From Lancefieldella parvula DSM 20469 (GTDB lineage Bacteria > Actinomycetota > Coriobacteriia > Coriobacteriales > Atopobiaceae): a DNA stretch of 64,000 bases. The stretch's first letter is position 1. Every line of letters starts with the position of its first letter. The stretch is from contig NC_013203.1 of assembly GCF_000024225.1 (NCBI RefSeq), positions 806,001 through 870,000 on the forward strand, read 5' to 3'. Both the position numbers and the translations under genes were made by a program. Of the stretch, positions 16,371 to 24,612 are shown piece after piece. The notes below the pieces were generated by a model, which did no database searches, was not told the origin of the DNA, and saw nothing but the letters and a program-made list of their open reading frames with translations.

Positions 16371-17966
16371 ATGGTGGATAACAAGATGTTCTGTTTCCAG
16401 TGCGAGCAGACTGCTGCTTGTACTGCATGTACTGGCGCTGCTGGCGTCTGTGGTAAGCCTTTTGACGTTGCTTTTGCTCAGGATGAGCTTACCGGCGCTC
16501 TGGTTGGTCTTTCTCGCACCGAGCTTGCTGCTGGCAAGCGCTCTAATCGTGCGGACCAGCTGATTGTTGACGGTCTGTTTACCTGCATTACTAACGTCAA
16601 CTTTGACAAGGCTGCTGTTGACGCAATTACTGCTCAGGTTCGTGACGAGAAGAACCGTCTAGCTGCAGAGGCTGGCGTGGAGCCTGTTGAGGATCTTCCA
16701 CTTGGAGGCGTTTGGTCCGACAACGAGGATATTAGATCTCTCAAGTCCCTCATTCTCTTTGGTATCCGCGGTATGGCTGCTTATGCCTATCACGCTCGCG
16801 TTCTTGGCAAGACTGATGACGCAGTTGACGCTTTCTTTGTAAAGGCTCTTGCTGCTCTTGCAACCGAGTCCTCCGTTGACGTTTTGCTGCCTCTAACTCT
16901 TGAGGTAGGCGAGGTTAACCTCAAGTGCATGGCTCTTCTCGACAGCGCAAATACCGGCGCTTATGGTACTCCAGTTCCAACTGAGGTTCCTCTGACTATT
17001 GAGCCAGGTCCCTTCATTGTCGTTTCCGGTCACGACCTTCTTGACCTTCAGATGATTCTTGAGCAGACCGAGGGAACTGGCGTTAACGTCTACACCCACG
17101 GTGAGATGCTCCCAGCTCACGGTTACCCAGAGCTCAAAAAGTATCCACAGCTCAAAGGTAACTTTGGTACTGCATGGCAGAACCAGCAAAAGGAGTTCAA
17201 GGACATTCCTGCTCCTGTTGTCTTCACCACTAACTGCCTCATGCCACCTCGTCCTAGCTATAAGGACCGCGTCTACACTACCGAGCTTGTTGCCTTCCCA
17301 GAGCTCGTTCACATTGACGAGGATGCTAACGGCAAGAAGGACTTTAGCGCTGTTATCAAGCAGGCTCAGGAGCTTGGTGGATACACTGAGGCTCAGGAGC
17401 TCACCGGCATTAATGGTGGCCACAAAGTAACCACCGGCTTTAGCCACGGCGCAGTTCTTGGCATTGCCGATAAGATTATCGATGCTGTTAAGCAGGGTGC
17501 TATCAAGCACTTCTTTGTTGTTGGCGGCTGCGACGGCGCTCGCCCTGGACGTAACTACTACACCGAGTTTGTTGAGCAGACTCCTGCAGACTCCGTTGTT
17601 CTCACTGTTGCTTGCGGTAAGTTCCGCTTTAACGACCTTGACCTGGGCACCATTGGTGGTATTCCTCGTATTCTTGACGTTGGTCAGTGCAACGATGCAT
17701 ACGGCGCTGTTCAGATTGCAACCGCTCTTGCAGAGGCATTCAACTGTGGTGTTAACGACCTACCACTGAGCTTTGTTCTTTCTTGGTACGAGCAGAAGGC
17801 AGTTTGCGTCCTTCTGACTCTGCTGCACCTTGGCATCAAGAACATCAAGCTTGGACCAACCCTTCCTGCATTTGTCAGTCCTAACGTTCTTAATATTCTT
17901 GTTGAGAACTACGGTATTGGCCCAATTGGCGATGCTTCCGAGGATCTTGCTCAGATGCTTGCTTAA
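16371..17966 (+). CDS. hcp: Hydroxylamine reductase / hybrid cluster protein
   Basis: Hybrid cluster protein, a cytoplasmic FeS/hybrid FeSO enzyme implicated in nitric oxide and hydroxylamine detoxification and protein S-nitrosylation. The N-terminal cysteine pattern CFQC, CTAC and VCGK (Cys8, 11, 20 and 27 among them) fits the [4Fe-4S] site of the family. Hybrid-cluster ligands are visible as TGFSHG with His, TTNCLMPP, GGCDGARPGRNYYTEF, ACGKFRFN and the downstream GQCNDAYGAVQIA. I chose 16371 because GGAGAGG lies four to five bases upstream and the family N terminus begins there; 531 residues is normal. Divergent from the Crp/Fnr gene; a terminator follows. Confidence 0.95.
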   Translation: MVDNKMFCFQCEQTAACTACTGAAGVCGKPFDVAFAQDELTGALVGLSRTELAAGKRSNRADQLIVDGLFTCITNVNFDKAAVDAITAQVRDEKNRLAAEAGVEPVEDLPLGGVWSDNEDIRSLKSLILFGIRGMAAYAYHARVLGKTDDAVDAFFVKALAALATESSVDVLLPLTLEVGEVNLKCMALLDSANTGAYGTPVPTEVPLTIEPGPFIVVSGHDLLDLQMILEQTEGTGVNVYTHGEMLPAHGYPELKKYPQLKGNFGTAWQNQQKEFKDIPAPVVFTTNCLMPPRPSYKDRVYTTELVAFPELVHIDEDANGKKDFSAVIKQAQELGGYTEAQELTGINGGHKVTTGFSHGAVLGIADKIIDAVKQGAIKHFFVVGGCDGARPGRNYYTEFVEQTPADSVVLTVACGKFRFNDLDLGTIGGIPRILDVGQCNDAYGAVQIATALAEAFNCGVNDLPLSFVLSWYEQKAVCVLLTLLHLGIKNIKLGPTLPAFVSPNVLNILVENYGIGPIGDASEDLAQMLA

Positions 17967-17969
17967 TTA

Positions 17970-17980
17970 GCGAGAAACCC
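17970..17980 (+). repeat. Copy of the GCGAGAAACCC motif
   Basis: Exact 11-mer starting four bases after the hcp stop codon and before its terminator. Confidence 0.6.
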
Positions 17981-17993
17981 CTCTGGTTCTTAC

Positions 17994-18031
17994 AAAAACA
18001 CCTCCTGGCCATGTGCTGGGAGGTGTTTTTT
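17994..18031 (+). terminator. Terminator of hcp
   Basis: The stem CACCTCC/GGAGGTG is flanked by A5 and T6. Hairpin plus T-run lie 27 bases past the hcp stop. Confidence 0.9.
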
Positions 18032-18174
18032 GATTGTTTTTCTCGCCACTGTATAAAGATTTTTAGCTAAATTGCTTCACGAACTCCAAATGTTTGATTT
18101 ATTAAAGAACGTTCAAGGATGACGCTCTTCTCTATAACAGAATATGGCATAATGCCACTGTCAAAGTAACAATT

Positions 18175-18196
18175 AATGTTAGTCATTAGTAACATT
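18175..18196. promoter_or_regulatory. Inverted repeat upstream of NADH oxidase gene
   Basis: AATGTTA and TAACATT are separated by eight bases and end 16 bases before the nox start. A second symmetric element, TGGCAT-A-ATGCCA, lies at 18145-18157. They look like operator sites; the regulator is unknown. A redox regulator such as Rex is tempting, but the spacing does not match its usual site. Confidence 0.4.
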
Positions 18197-18212
18197 TAAC
18201 AGAAGGATTTCT

Positions 18213-19556
18213 ATGGCTAAAGTTGCAGTTATCGGTTGTACCCACGCAGGCGTTTTTGCCACTTCTTCAATCTTGGCTGCACATCCAGATTGGGAAGTTC
18301 ACGTCTTTGAGCGTAATGACACGGTTTCCTTTTTGTCTTGCGGTATTGCTCTTTGGGTAGGTGACCACGTAAGCGATCCTAACAAGATGTTCTACAGTTC
18401 TCCAGAAGCCCTTACAGAGGCTGGCGCTCACGTTCACATGACCACCGACGTCACTTCCGCAGACGTTAAGACCAAGCATATTGTTTGGAAAGATCTCAAA
18501 ACTGGCGAAACTTTTGAAGATGATTTTGATTACCTTGTGATTACCACCGGCTCTAAGCCAATTGTTCCACCACTACCTGGTATCGACGGGCCTCGCGTTC
18601 TTCAATGTAAAAACTGGGCTGACGGTCGTCGTATTCACGACACCATGGCAGCTTCCAAGTCCGCCATTGTCATCGGCGCAGGCTACATTGGTGCGGAGCT
18701 TGCAGAACAACTCTCAGAGCGTCAGAAGGACGTTACCCTCATTGATATGCTTCCTCGCGTTCTTGCAAAGAACTTTGACAAGGCAATTACTGACCAGGTA
18801 GAAGCAGCTTACACTGAGCACGGCGTCACACTTGCGCTTGGCGAGAAGGTCATGAGCTTTGAGGACAATGGTAATTCCATCACAGTTGTCACCGATAAGG
18901 GCTCCTACACTGCAGATTACGCAATTCTGGGAATTGGCTTCCTTCCTCGTACTGATCTCTTTGACGGTCAGCTTGAAATGCTTTCTAACGGCGCTATCAA
19001 GGTTGACGAGTACATGCGCACCAGTGAGCCTGGCGTTTTTGCAGCTGGTGACTCTGCTTCCATCATCTTTAACGTCACTGGTAAAGAGGACTACATTCCA
19101 CTGGCTACCAACGCTGTTCGCCAAGGCCTGCACGTTGGTCCTAACATGCTTGAGCCAACCGCTGCTTACGCTGGTACCCAGGCTTCCAGCGCTGTTCAGC
19201 TCTACAACTACTCCATGGCAGCAACAGGTCTCACCGTTGCGGGTGGCAAGGTTCGTGGCTACGAGTACGATTCCATCTCCATTACAGAGAACTATCGTCC
19301 TGAGTTCATGTTGACTACCGAGCCAGTTACCGCAACACTTGTCTGGGATCCAGAAACTCGCCTTATCAAAGGCGCACAGTTCTTCTCGACACATGACGAT
19401 GTTGCTCAAGCAGCAAACGTCGTCTCAGTTGCTATTGCCGCTGGTATGACCATTGATAATCTTGCAGCTGTTGACCTTCTGTTCCAGCCAAACTTCACCA
19501 ACCCAATCAATTACATTGGTTCCGTTGCTATGGCTGCCTGCGCAAAGGCAAAATAG
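18213..19556 (+). CDS. nox: NADH oxidase/peroxidase family flavoprotein (probable water-forming Nox)
   Basis: Cytoplasmic FAD enzyme of the pyridine nucleotide-disulfide oxidoreductase class 3 family, which reduces oxygen to water with NADH. His11 in GCTHAG and the redox cysteine Cys43 in SFLSCGIALWVG match the His10/Cys42 active site of streptococcal and enterococcal Nox. The NAD-binding GAGYIGAELAE is near residue 154 and the FAD-binding VFAAGDSA near 275. The C-terminal dimerisation domain (from about 325) is complete. CoA-disulfide reductase and NADH peroxidase are close relatives and cannot be fully excluded. Its place next to hcp and msrA fits oxygen defence in a fermenter. Confidence 0.9.
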   Translation: MAKVAVIGCTHAGVFATSSILAAHPDWEVHVFERNDTVSFLSCGIALWVGDHVSDPNKMFYSSPEALTEAGAHVHMTTDVTSADVKTKHIVWKDLKTGETFEDDFDYLVITTGSKPIVPPLPGIDGPRVLQCKNWADGRRIHDTMAASKSAIVIGAGYIGAELAEQLSERQKDVTLIDMLPRVLAKNFDKAITDQVEAAYTEHGVTLALGEKVMSFEDNGNSITVVTDKGSYTADYAILGIGFLPRTDLFDGQLEMLSNGAIKVDEYMRTSEPGVFAAGDSASIIFNVTGKEDYIPLATNAVRQGLHVGPNMLEPTAAYAGTQASSAVQLYNYSMAATGLTVAGGKVRGYEYDSISITENYRPEFMLTTEPVTATLVWDPETRLIKGAQFFSTHDDVAQAANVVSVAIAAGMTIDNLAAVDLLFQPNFTNPINYIGSVAMAACAKAK

Positions 19557-19581
19557 GCTTCGCACATAACACGCATCAAAT

Positions 19582-19619
19582 AAGAAGGAAGCTGGTATAA
19601 ATATCAGCTTCCTTCTTTG
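19582..19619. terminator. Bidirectional terminator between nox and a methyltransferase gene
   Basis: A long stem (AAGAAGGAAGCTG paired with CAGCTTCCTTCTT) encloses a ten-base loop. T-rich ends exist on both strands between the convergent genes. Confidence 0.8.
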
Positions 19620-19683
19620 CTATCGAGCCCGAGTCTAGCCCGATGGATACGTGTTTTAGTCTGTGCCCGCCTTAAGACGATGC

Positions 19684-20430
19684 CTATTTTGGCTTTCTAC
19701 TCACTACGGCAATGTAGTTGAGATCGTTGGCGTAATCGTTAAAGAACGTAAACATGCTGGTAAACATCTTGGTGTTCTCGGGCTTGAGACCATTTCTGAT
19801 AACCCTTAAAGCGCCATCTGCGCCCTCGTCAGCGATGAGTCCTGCTGGATTCATAAGCGTCATCTTGCCGCTCTTAGTTTCTGACGAGAAACCCGCTGAC
19901 TCAAAGAGACTCTTCCAATCTGCAAGGGTAAGTGGCTTCACATTAACGTTAATAGTTCGCGAGAGCTCATGGACTAGCTCATCATTTTCTTTGAGCAAAA
20001 GAACGTCATGAGTGAGTAGCACACCACCTGGCTTCAGTACGCGTGCATACTCTTTTACGGCTGCCTCTTTCTGCTGTTCAGAGAGCATAGTGAGCATTGC
20101 TTCGTTGATAACAACATCAAAGCTATTATCGGGGTAGGAGAGGTTTGTAGCGTCTCCTTGTTCCACCGTTACGTACTCTGAGATATTGTTTCTCGCGATG
20201 TTTTCTCTTGTTTTGGAGAGCACGTCTGCATTGAGATCAATTGCCGTTACATGGCAGTGAAAACGTTTTACCAGCTCAACCGTAGTTGTTCCAATATTAC
20301 AAGCCACCTCAAGAATCTGAGTTTCTGGCGTGATATCCACAGAATTAAGCAGCCAGTTGGTTGCCTCAATACCTCCAGGACGCAGTCTTGTTTTGCCCAT
20401 ACGAAGTAAAAACTCGTGACCAGCTTCCAT
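19684..20430 (-). CDS. Class I SAM-dependent methyltransferase
   Basis: A 248-residue methyltransferase with the Rossmann-fold SAM site ILEVACNIGTTTVEL (motif I, near residue 40), the acidic VTAIDLN (motif II), GDATNLSYPDNSFDVVINEA (motifs III-IV) and VLKPGGVLLTHDV. It looks like the UbiE/methyltransferase-11 group; the substrate is not evident. AAGGAGG precedes the start. Its promoter region carries an inverted repeat (20455-20472). Monocistronic, convergent with nox and divergent from oleate hydratase. Confidence 0.8.
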   Translation of the reverse strand: MEAGHEFLLRMGKTRLRPGGIEATNWLLNSVDITPETQILEVACNIGTTTVELVKRFHCHVTAIDLNADVLSKTRENIARNNISEYVTVEQGDATNLSYPDNSFDVVINEAMLTMLSEQQKEAAVKEYARVLKPGGVLLTHDVLLLKENDELVHELSRTINVNVKPLTLADWKSLFESAGFSSETKSGKMTLMNPAGLIADEGADGALRVIRNGLKPENTKMFTSMFTFFNDYANDLNYIAVVSRKPK

Positions 20431-20454
20431 ACTAAGACCTCCTTCATGTTATAA

Positions 20455-20472
20455 AGTTAGCTTTATCTAACT
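20455..20472. promoter_or_regulatory. Operator-like inverted repeat upstream of methyltransferase gene
   Basis: AGTTAG and CTAACT are separated by six bases. The element lies next to a TATAAC -10-like sequence (minus strand, about 20453-20448), 25 bp upstream of the methyltransferase start, as a repressor site would. Confidence 0.4.
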
Positions 20473-20585
20473 AATACAAGTTAAACACATCAGCTCCTGC
20501 AAAAGAAGGCTAATTAATTGCTATTTTTGAAACAATTTTTTTGATGCTGGTTATAAATCTTGTCTTTATATGACCGCTGTAATCT

Positions 20586-20623
20586 GAGTGGACTGTCACT
20601 TTATCGGACAATCCACTCTTTTT
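20586..20623 (+). terminator. Orphan terminator-like hairpin upstream of oleate hydratase gene
   Basis: GAGTGGA pairs with TCCACTC, extended by TGTC/GACA across a single C-A mismatch, and is followed by five T residues. No gene on the plus strand lies before it. It could end a short RNA started near 20578 (TTGATG and TTTATA at 20541-20570), or act as an attenuator in the leader of the oleate hydratase gene. The rest of the 20431-20723 gap holds only promoter-like AT-rich DNA. Confidence 0.55.
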
Positions 20624-20723
20624 GTGTATTTTCTTTAGCAGTTTATAAGTTTATAGTGGACGCGAGGTAAGGGTAACTTACTAATTTTCGCAGGTATTAA
20701 TGCGGAAAACTAAGGAGGAAGTT

Positions 20724-22517
20724 ATGTACTACTCTGCTGGAACGTATGAATCGTTCGCTAAACCAGAAAAACCCAAAGATGCCGACAAAAAATCAGCCTA
20801 TATCATTGGAACAGGTCTTGCAGGTCTAGCTGCTGCGTTTTATCTTGTCCGCGATGGTCAGGTTAAAGGTTCAAGAATTCACCTGCTAGAAAAACTTGAA
20901 CTTGCAGGAGGAAGCTGTGATGGCCGCAAAGATATAACCAAGGGTTTCTATATGCGCGGTGGCCGTGAGATGGACAACCACTTTGAATGTATGTGGGATA
21001 TGTTCAGAGACGTTCCATCTATTGAAACGCCTGGCATCTCGGTACTTGATGAGTACTATTGGCTCAACAAGCACGACCCTAATTACTCCCTGTGCAGAGC
21101 TTCTGAGAAGTGTGGCAAAGACGCTCACACAGACAAGAAGTTCAAGCTTGATAGAGAGTCATCACTTGCGCTCGCTAAGCTCTTTATGACTCCCGAGAAG
21201 GACCTTGAGGACAAGAAGATTAGCGAGGTGCTTCCTGATTCATTCTGGAATACTAACTTCTGGCTTTATTGGCAGACTATGTTTGCATTCCAAAGATGGT
21301 CCTCAGCTCTTGAAATGAAGCGTTATTTATGCAGGTATTGTCATCATATTGATGGCCTCCCTGACTTTACCGCTTTACGTTTTACTAAATACAACCAGTA
21401 TGAGAGCATGATTTTGCCGTTGGTAAGGTATCTTGAGGACCATGGCGTCACCGTTGATTATGGTATGGATGTCAAAAACGTTATCATCAACGATACCAAC
21501 GGTAAAAAGGTAGCTACTCAGATTGTTTACAAGAAGGACGGCTCGCAGCAAACCATCGATCTTACTGAAGACGATTTAGTGTTTATTACCAATGGTTGCT
21601 GCACCGATACCTCTTGCTATGGTGATCAGAACACAGCTCCCGATATTAGTAACGTGAGAAATGGCGTGGGAGAGTCCTGGGATTTGTGGAAAAACATCGC
21701 AACTCAGGCTAAACATGGTGAGTACGGTAATCCTGAAAATTTCTGCAGTGACTTTGAGGCAACCAACTGGATGAGCGCCACTATCCAGACAAAAGATGAA
21801 GAGATTATCAAGAAAATCATTGGCGTCTGCAAGAGAGATCCAAGAGAAGGTAAAGTCACAACCGGTGGCATTGTAACCGTCAAAGATAGCACCGATAACT
21901 GGTACCTCTCGTGGACTATTAACCGTCAGCCACAATTTAGAGCACAGGACAAAGACACTGTACTTATCTGGGTCTATGCTCTGAGCACCAACAAACCTGG
22001 TAATTTTGTTAAGAAAGCTATGCGTAACTGCACTGGCGAAGAAGTGTGCCAGGAATGGCTCTATCACATTGGCGTTCCAACCAAGAAGATTGAGGACTGG
22101 GCAAAGAATCGCTGTAACACTACTACATGCTTTATGCCTTATATCAACGCATTCTTCCAGCCGAGAAAAGCAGAAGATCGACCTCTAGTTGTACCTGAGG
22201 GATCTGTTAACTTTGCCTTTATTGGACAGTTTGCCGAGACTCCTCGAGATACTATCTTTACTACAGAGTATTCAATCCGTACTGGTATGGAGTCCGTCTA
22301 CACTCTAATGAATGTTGATAGGGGTGTGCCAGAGGTTTGGGGTTCTCAGTACGACATCAGAGAGCTTCTTAGAGCAACCTACTATGCCCTGGACAAGAAA
22401 ACTCTTGATAAGGCCCCTCTCTCATTCAAAGAGAAAATGCTTTTGAAGGTAGCTCTCAAGGCTGTCAAGGGCACTGATATTGAACTACTTTTAAGGAACA
22501 GCGGACTGATTAAGTAG
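20724..22517 (+). CDS. ohyA: Oleate hydratase (myosin-cross-reactive antigen family)
   Basis: FAD-dependent enzyme that adds water to cis-9 double bonds of unsaturated fatty acids, giving 10-hydroxy acids; it detoxifies host oleate and linoleate. The N-terminal dinucleotide fold is GTGLAGLAAAFYLVRDG (from about residue 30), followed by HLLEK and the FAD-contact loop RGGREMDNHFECMWD. EFAETPRDTIFTTEYS-like residues (QFAETPRDTIFTTEYS) near 505 and GVPEVWGSQYD are typical. I chose 20724 because AAGGAGG lies upstream; 597 residues is full length. It is monocistronic with a strong terminator after it. Confidence 0.95.
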   Translation: MYYSAGTYESFAKPEKPKDADKKSAYIIGTGLAGLAAAFYLVRDGQVKGSRIHLLEKLELAGGSCDGRKDITKGFYMRGGREMDNHFECMWDMFRDVPSIETPGISVLDEYYWLNKHDPNYSLCRASEKCGKDAHTDKKFKLDRESSLALAKLFMTPEKDLEDKKISEVLPDSFWNTNFWLYWQTMFAFQRWSSALEMKRYLCRYCHHIDGLPDFTALRFTKYNQYESMILPLVRYLEDHGVTVDYGMDVKNVIINDTNGKKVATQIVYKKDGSQQTIDLTEDDLVFITNGCCTDTSCYGDQNTAPDISNVRNGVGESWDLWKNIATQAKHGEYGNPENFCSDFEATNWMSATIQTKDEEIIKKIIGVCKRDPREGKVTTGGIVTVKDSTDNWYLSWTINRQPQFRAQDKDTVLIWVYALSTNKPGNFVKKAMRNCTGEEVCQEWLYHIGVPTKKIEDWAKNRCNTTTCFMPYINAFFQPRKAEDRPLVVPEGSVNFAFIGQFAETPRDTIFTTEYSIRTGMESVYTLMNVDRGVPEVWGSQYDIRELLRATYYALDKKTLDKAPLSFKEKMLLKVALKAVKGTDIELLLRNSGLIK

Positions 22518-22582
22518 AAGTGCGGAGAAACCCGCAGAACTCAATACGATTGACTATGCACGATTAGACACGTGCGAGTAAC

Positions 22583-22627
22583 AAAAAAGTGGCTGCAGAA
22601 AACACATTAAATGCAGCCACTTTTTTT
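22583..22627. terminator. Terminator of oleate hydratase gene
   Basis: GTGGCTGCA pairs with TGCAGCCAC over a 13-base loop, flanked by A6 on the left and T7 on the right. Confidence 0.9.
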
Positions 22628-22718
22628 ACGATTCAGATATAACACTTTGAGATAAGACTATATGTACTAGGTTGCATGCTATTTCAACTTGTAAAAAATA
22701 GCTAAAAAATGGTATGTG

Positions 22719-22751
22719 TTACAAACAACGAGAAAACAAATTATAATTTGT
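22719..22751 (+). promoter_or_regulatory. Promoter overlapped by a 16-bp palindrome
   Basis: TTACAA (22719-22724) and a consensus TATAAT (22742-22747) are 17 bases apart. The -10 is embedded in the perfect palindrome ACAAATTATAATTTGT (22736-22751), so a dimeric repressor could occlude it. It drives the low-GC methyltransferase gene at 22826. The rest of the 22628-22825 gap is AT-rich with no other feature seen. Confidence 0.6.
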
Positions 22752-22825
22752 AGAAGCTAGAAAACTGTAACAGTAATACATCCAACTTAAGCCGAAATAC
22801 AATAATATTTTGAGGAGATTATAAG

Positions 22826-23590
22826 GTGAATGACTATATAAAATTAAATCAAAATAGATGGAATAATGTAAAAAATGACTATACCGAGCCGTTGACACAT
22901 GAGGAATTAGAAGAAGTTAAAAATAATCCAATTTCTGTCGCATTAACGGTTGGGAAAAAAGTTCCAAAAGAATGGTTTGGAAAAGCCAACGGAAAAAAGA
23001 TATTAGGTTTAGCTTGTGGTGGTGGACAGCAAGGTCCAGTTTTTGCTGCAAAAGGTTATGACGTAACCATAATGGATTTTTCTACATCACAATTACAAAA
23101 AGATGAGATGGTTGCTAAAAGAGAAGGCTTAAAAATCAATACCGTTCAAGCTGACATGACAAAACCATTTCCATTTGAAGATGAAACTTTCGATATTATT
23201 TTTAATCCAGTTTCGAATGTATACATTGAAGACTTAGAAAACATGTATAAAGAAGCAGCTCGCGTATTGAAAAAGGGTGGGCTGTTAATGGTCGGCTTCA
23301 TGAATCCTTGGACGTACATGTATGACGCTGACGTTGTATGGGACCACCCCGATGAGGAATTACTTTTAAAGTTTTCGATCCCTTTTAATTCAAAAGAGCT
23401 TGAAGAGCAGGGCAAAATAACCATAGATCCAGAATATGGATATGAATTTAGCCATACCTTAGAAACTCAGATTAGAGGCCAACTTAAAAATGGCCTTGCT
23501 ATGATAGATTTTTATGAGTCATGTGATAAAAGAAATCGATTATCACAGTATGGAAATGACTATATTGCCACGCTTTGCATCAAGCTCTAA
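22826..23590 (+). CDS. Class I SAM-dependent methyltransferase, AT-rich and probably acquired
   Basis: A 254-residue methyltransferase with motif I ILGLACGGGQQGPVFAAKG near residue 60, VTIMDFS, a QADMTKPFPFEDETFDIIFNP core and VLKKGGLLMVGFMNPW. Substrate is unknown. The start is GTG with GAGGAGA seven bases upstream. Base composition is clearly more AT-rich than its neighbours (many AAA, ATA, TTA and AGA codons), suggesting transfer from a low-GC Firmicute. It has its own palindrome-covered promoter and ends two bases before the convergent HAD gene. Confidence 0.8.
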   Translation: MNDYIKLNQNRWNNVKNDYTEPLTHEELEEVKNNPISVALTVGKKVPKEWFGKANGKKILGLACGGGQQGPVFAAKGYDVTIMDFSTSQLQKDEMVAKREGLKINTVQADMTKPFPFEDETFDIIFNPVSNVYIEDLENMYKEAARVLKKGGLLMVGFMNPWTYMYDADVVWDHPDEELLLKFSIPFNSKELEEQGKITIDPEYGYEFSHTLETQIRGQLKNGLAMIDFYESCDKRNRLSQYGNDYIATLCIKL

Positions 23591-23592
23591 TT

Positions 23593-24483
23593 CTATAGAG
23601 TTCTCTTCAGGACAGCCTGGACAACCTCAGAATCAAAGTCTCCCTGAGCCTCTGTAAGCGCTTCTAAGAGCTGAGCTACGCCTTCCTCATACACGCTAGG
23701 CAACAGGTACTTTGAAACTTCCTTGGCCTCGTCAGTACCGTTTTCCATGCAGCATGAATATGGGGCAAGCTTAAGAAGGTCCAAGTCATTTCCAGAATCA
23801 CCACAAACAATGACTTCTTCCGGTTTAAGGCCCATAGCTTCAACAAGCGTTTTAAATCCTTGTGCCTTATTCCAGCCACGATAATTGATATCAAACCAAC
23901 CCGAATATGGGGAAACTAGTTCAACCTCTGGAACTGCGCTGGTAACCGCTTCATAGATTTCTTGCTGCCGTTTTTCATCTTGAGGGATGAGTAGACCTCC
24001 TGCATACATAGGAACATCTTTTGGGACGAACTGAGGTCCAAGTCCTGGCACAAAAGTGTTGAACGAGGCTGCAAGATAATCAACTACCTCTTGAGTGGTA
24101 TTAACTATTTTCCAAGTAGATACAAATGAAGCATCTAAAGGCTGCTCAAGTGGTCCTTCTTCATAATATGTAAGCAAGCAGTCTTGCATTGGAGAAATTA
24201 CTTCGAAGATTTTTTCCATAATTTCATAGGTAAATTGTTTCTTAAAAATGAGTTGACCATTAAAGTAGAGAAGCTTTCCGCTAGCAAACAAGCCGGTATC
24301 GGTCAGAGAAACGTCTGATTTGAGATAAGACAGAGCATCGTATACTGGCCTTCCAGTAGAAAGACCAAACGCAATACCTACAGCCTTAAGGTTCTTAATT
24401 GCCTGATGAGTTCTTTCTGAAATAGACGGATTTTCTGCTGGTTTTAATGTTTGATCCATATCGGAAAGAACAAGCTTAATCAT
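23593..24483 (-). CDS. Cof-type HAD-IIB phosphatase
   Basis: Haloacid-dehalogenase-type sugar or cofactor phosphatase. Motif I is DMDQTL near residue 8, motif II STGRP near residue 41, and motif III/IV includes the conserved lysine region and VIVCGDSGNDLDLLK near residue 225. A C2B cap domain lies between. The start at 24483 is preceded by GGAG; the ATG nine codons earlier lacks a ribosome site. At 296 residues it is slightly longer than typical Cof proteins. Substrate cannot be read from the sequence. Confidence 0.88.
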   Translation of the reverse strand: MIKLVLSDMDQTLKPAENPSISERTHQAIKNLKAVGIAFGLSTGRPVYDALSYLKSDVSLTDTGLFASGKLLYFNGQLIFKKQFTYEIMEKIFEVISPMQDCLLTYYEEGPLEQPLDASFVSTWKIVNTTQEVVDYLAASFNTFVPGLGPQFVPKDVPMYAGGLLIPQDEKRQQEIYEAVTSAVPEVELVSPYSGWFDINYRGWNKAQGFKTLVEAMGLKPEEVIVCGDSGNDLDLLKLAPYSCCMENGTDEAKEVSKYLLPSVYEEGVAQLLEALTEAQGDFDSEVVQAVLKRTL

Positions 24484-24612
24484 CAAGACTCCAAACTCCA
24501 TATACAACAAATGAGTGTTTTGTTAATTCTATCAGCAAGAGTAGAGAAACGAATATAGATTGCCATTATTATTACGTTATTACATTAAGACCACGAGATT
24601 AGTAGAGAGTCT

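Noticed and set aside
18107-18114. GAACGTTC as a LexA box upstream of nox
   Set aside because: It lacks the four-base spacer between the half-sites.
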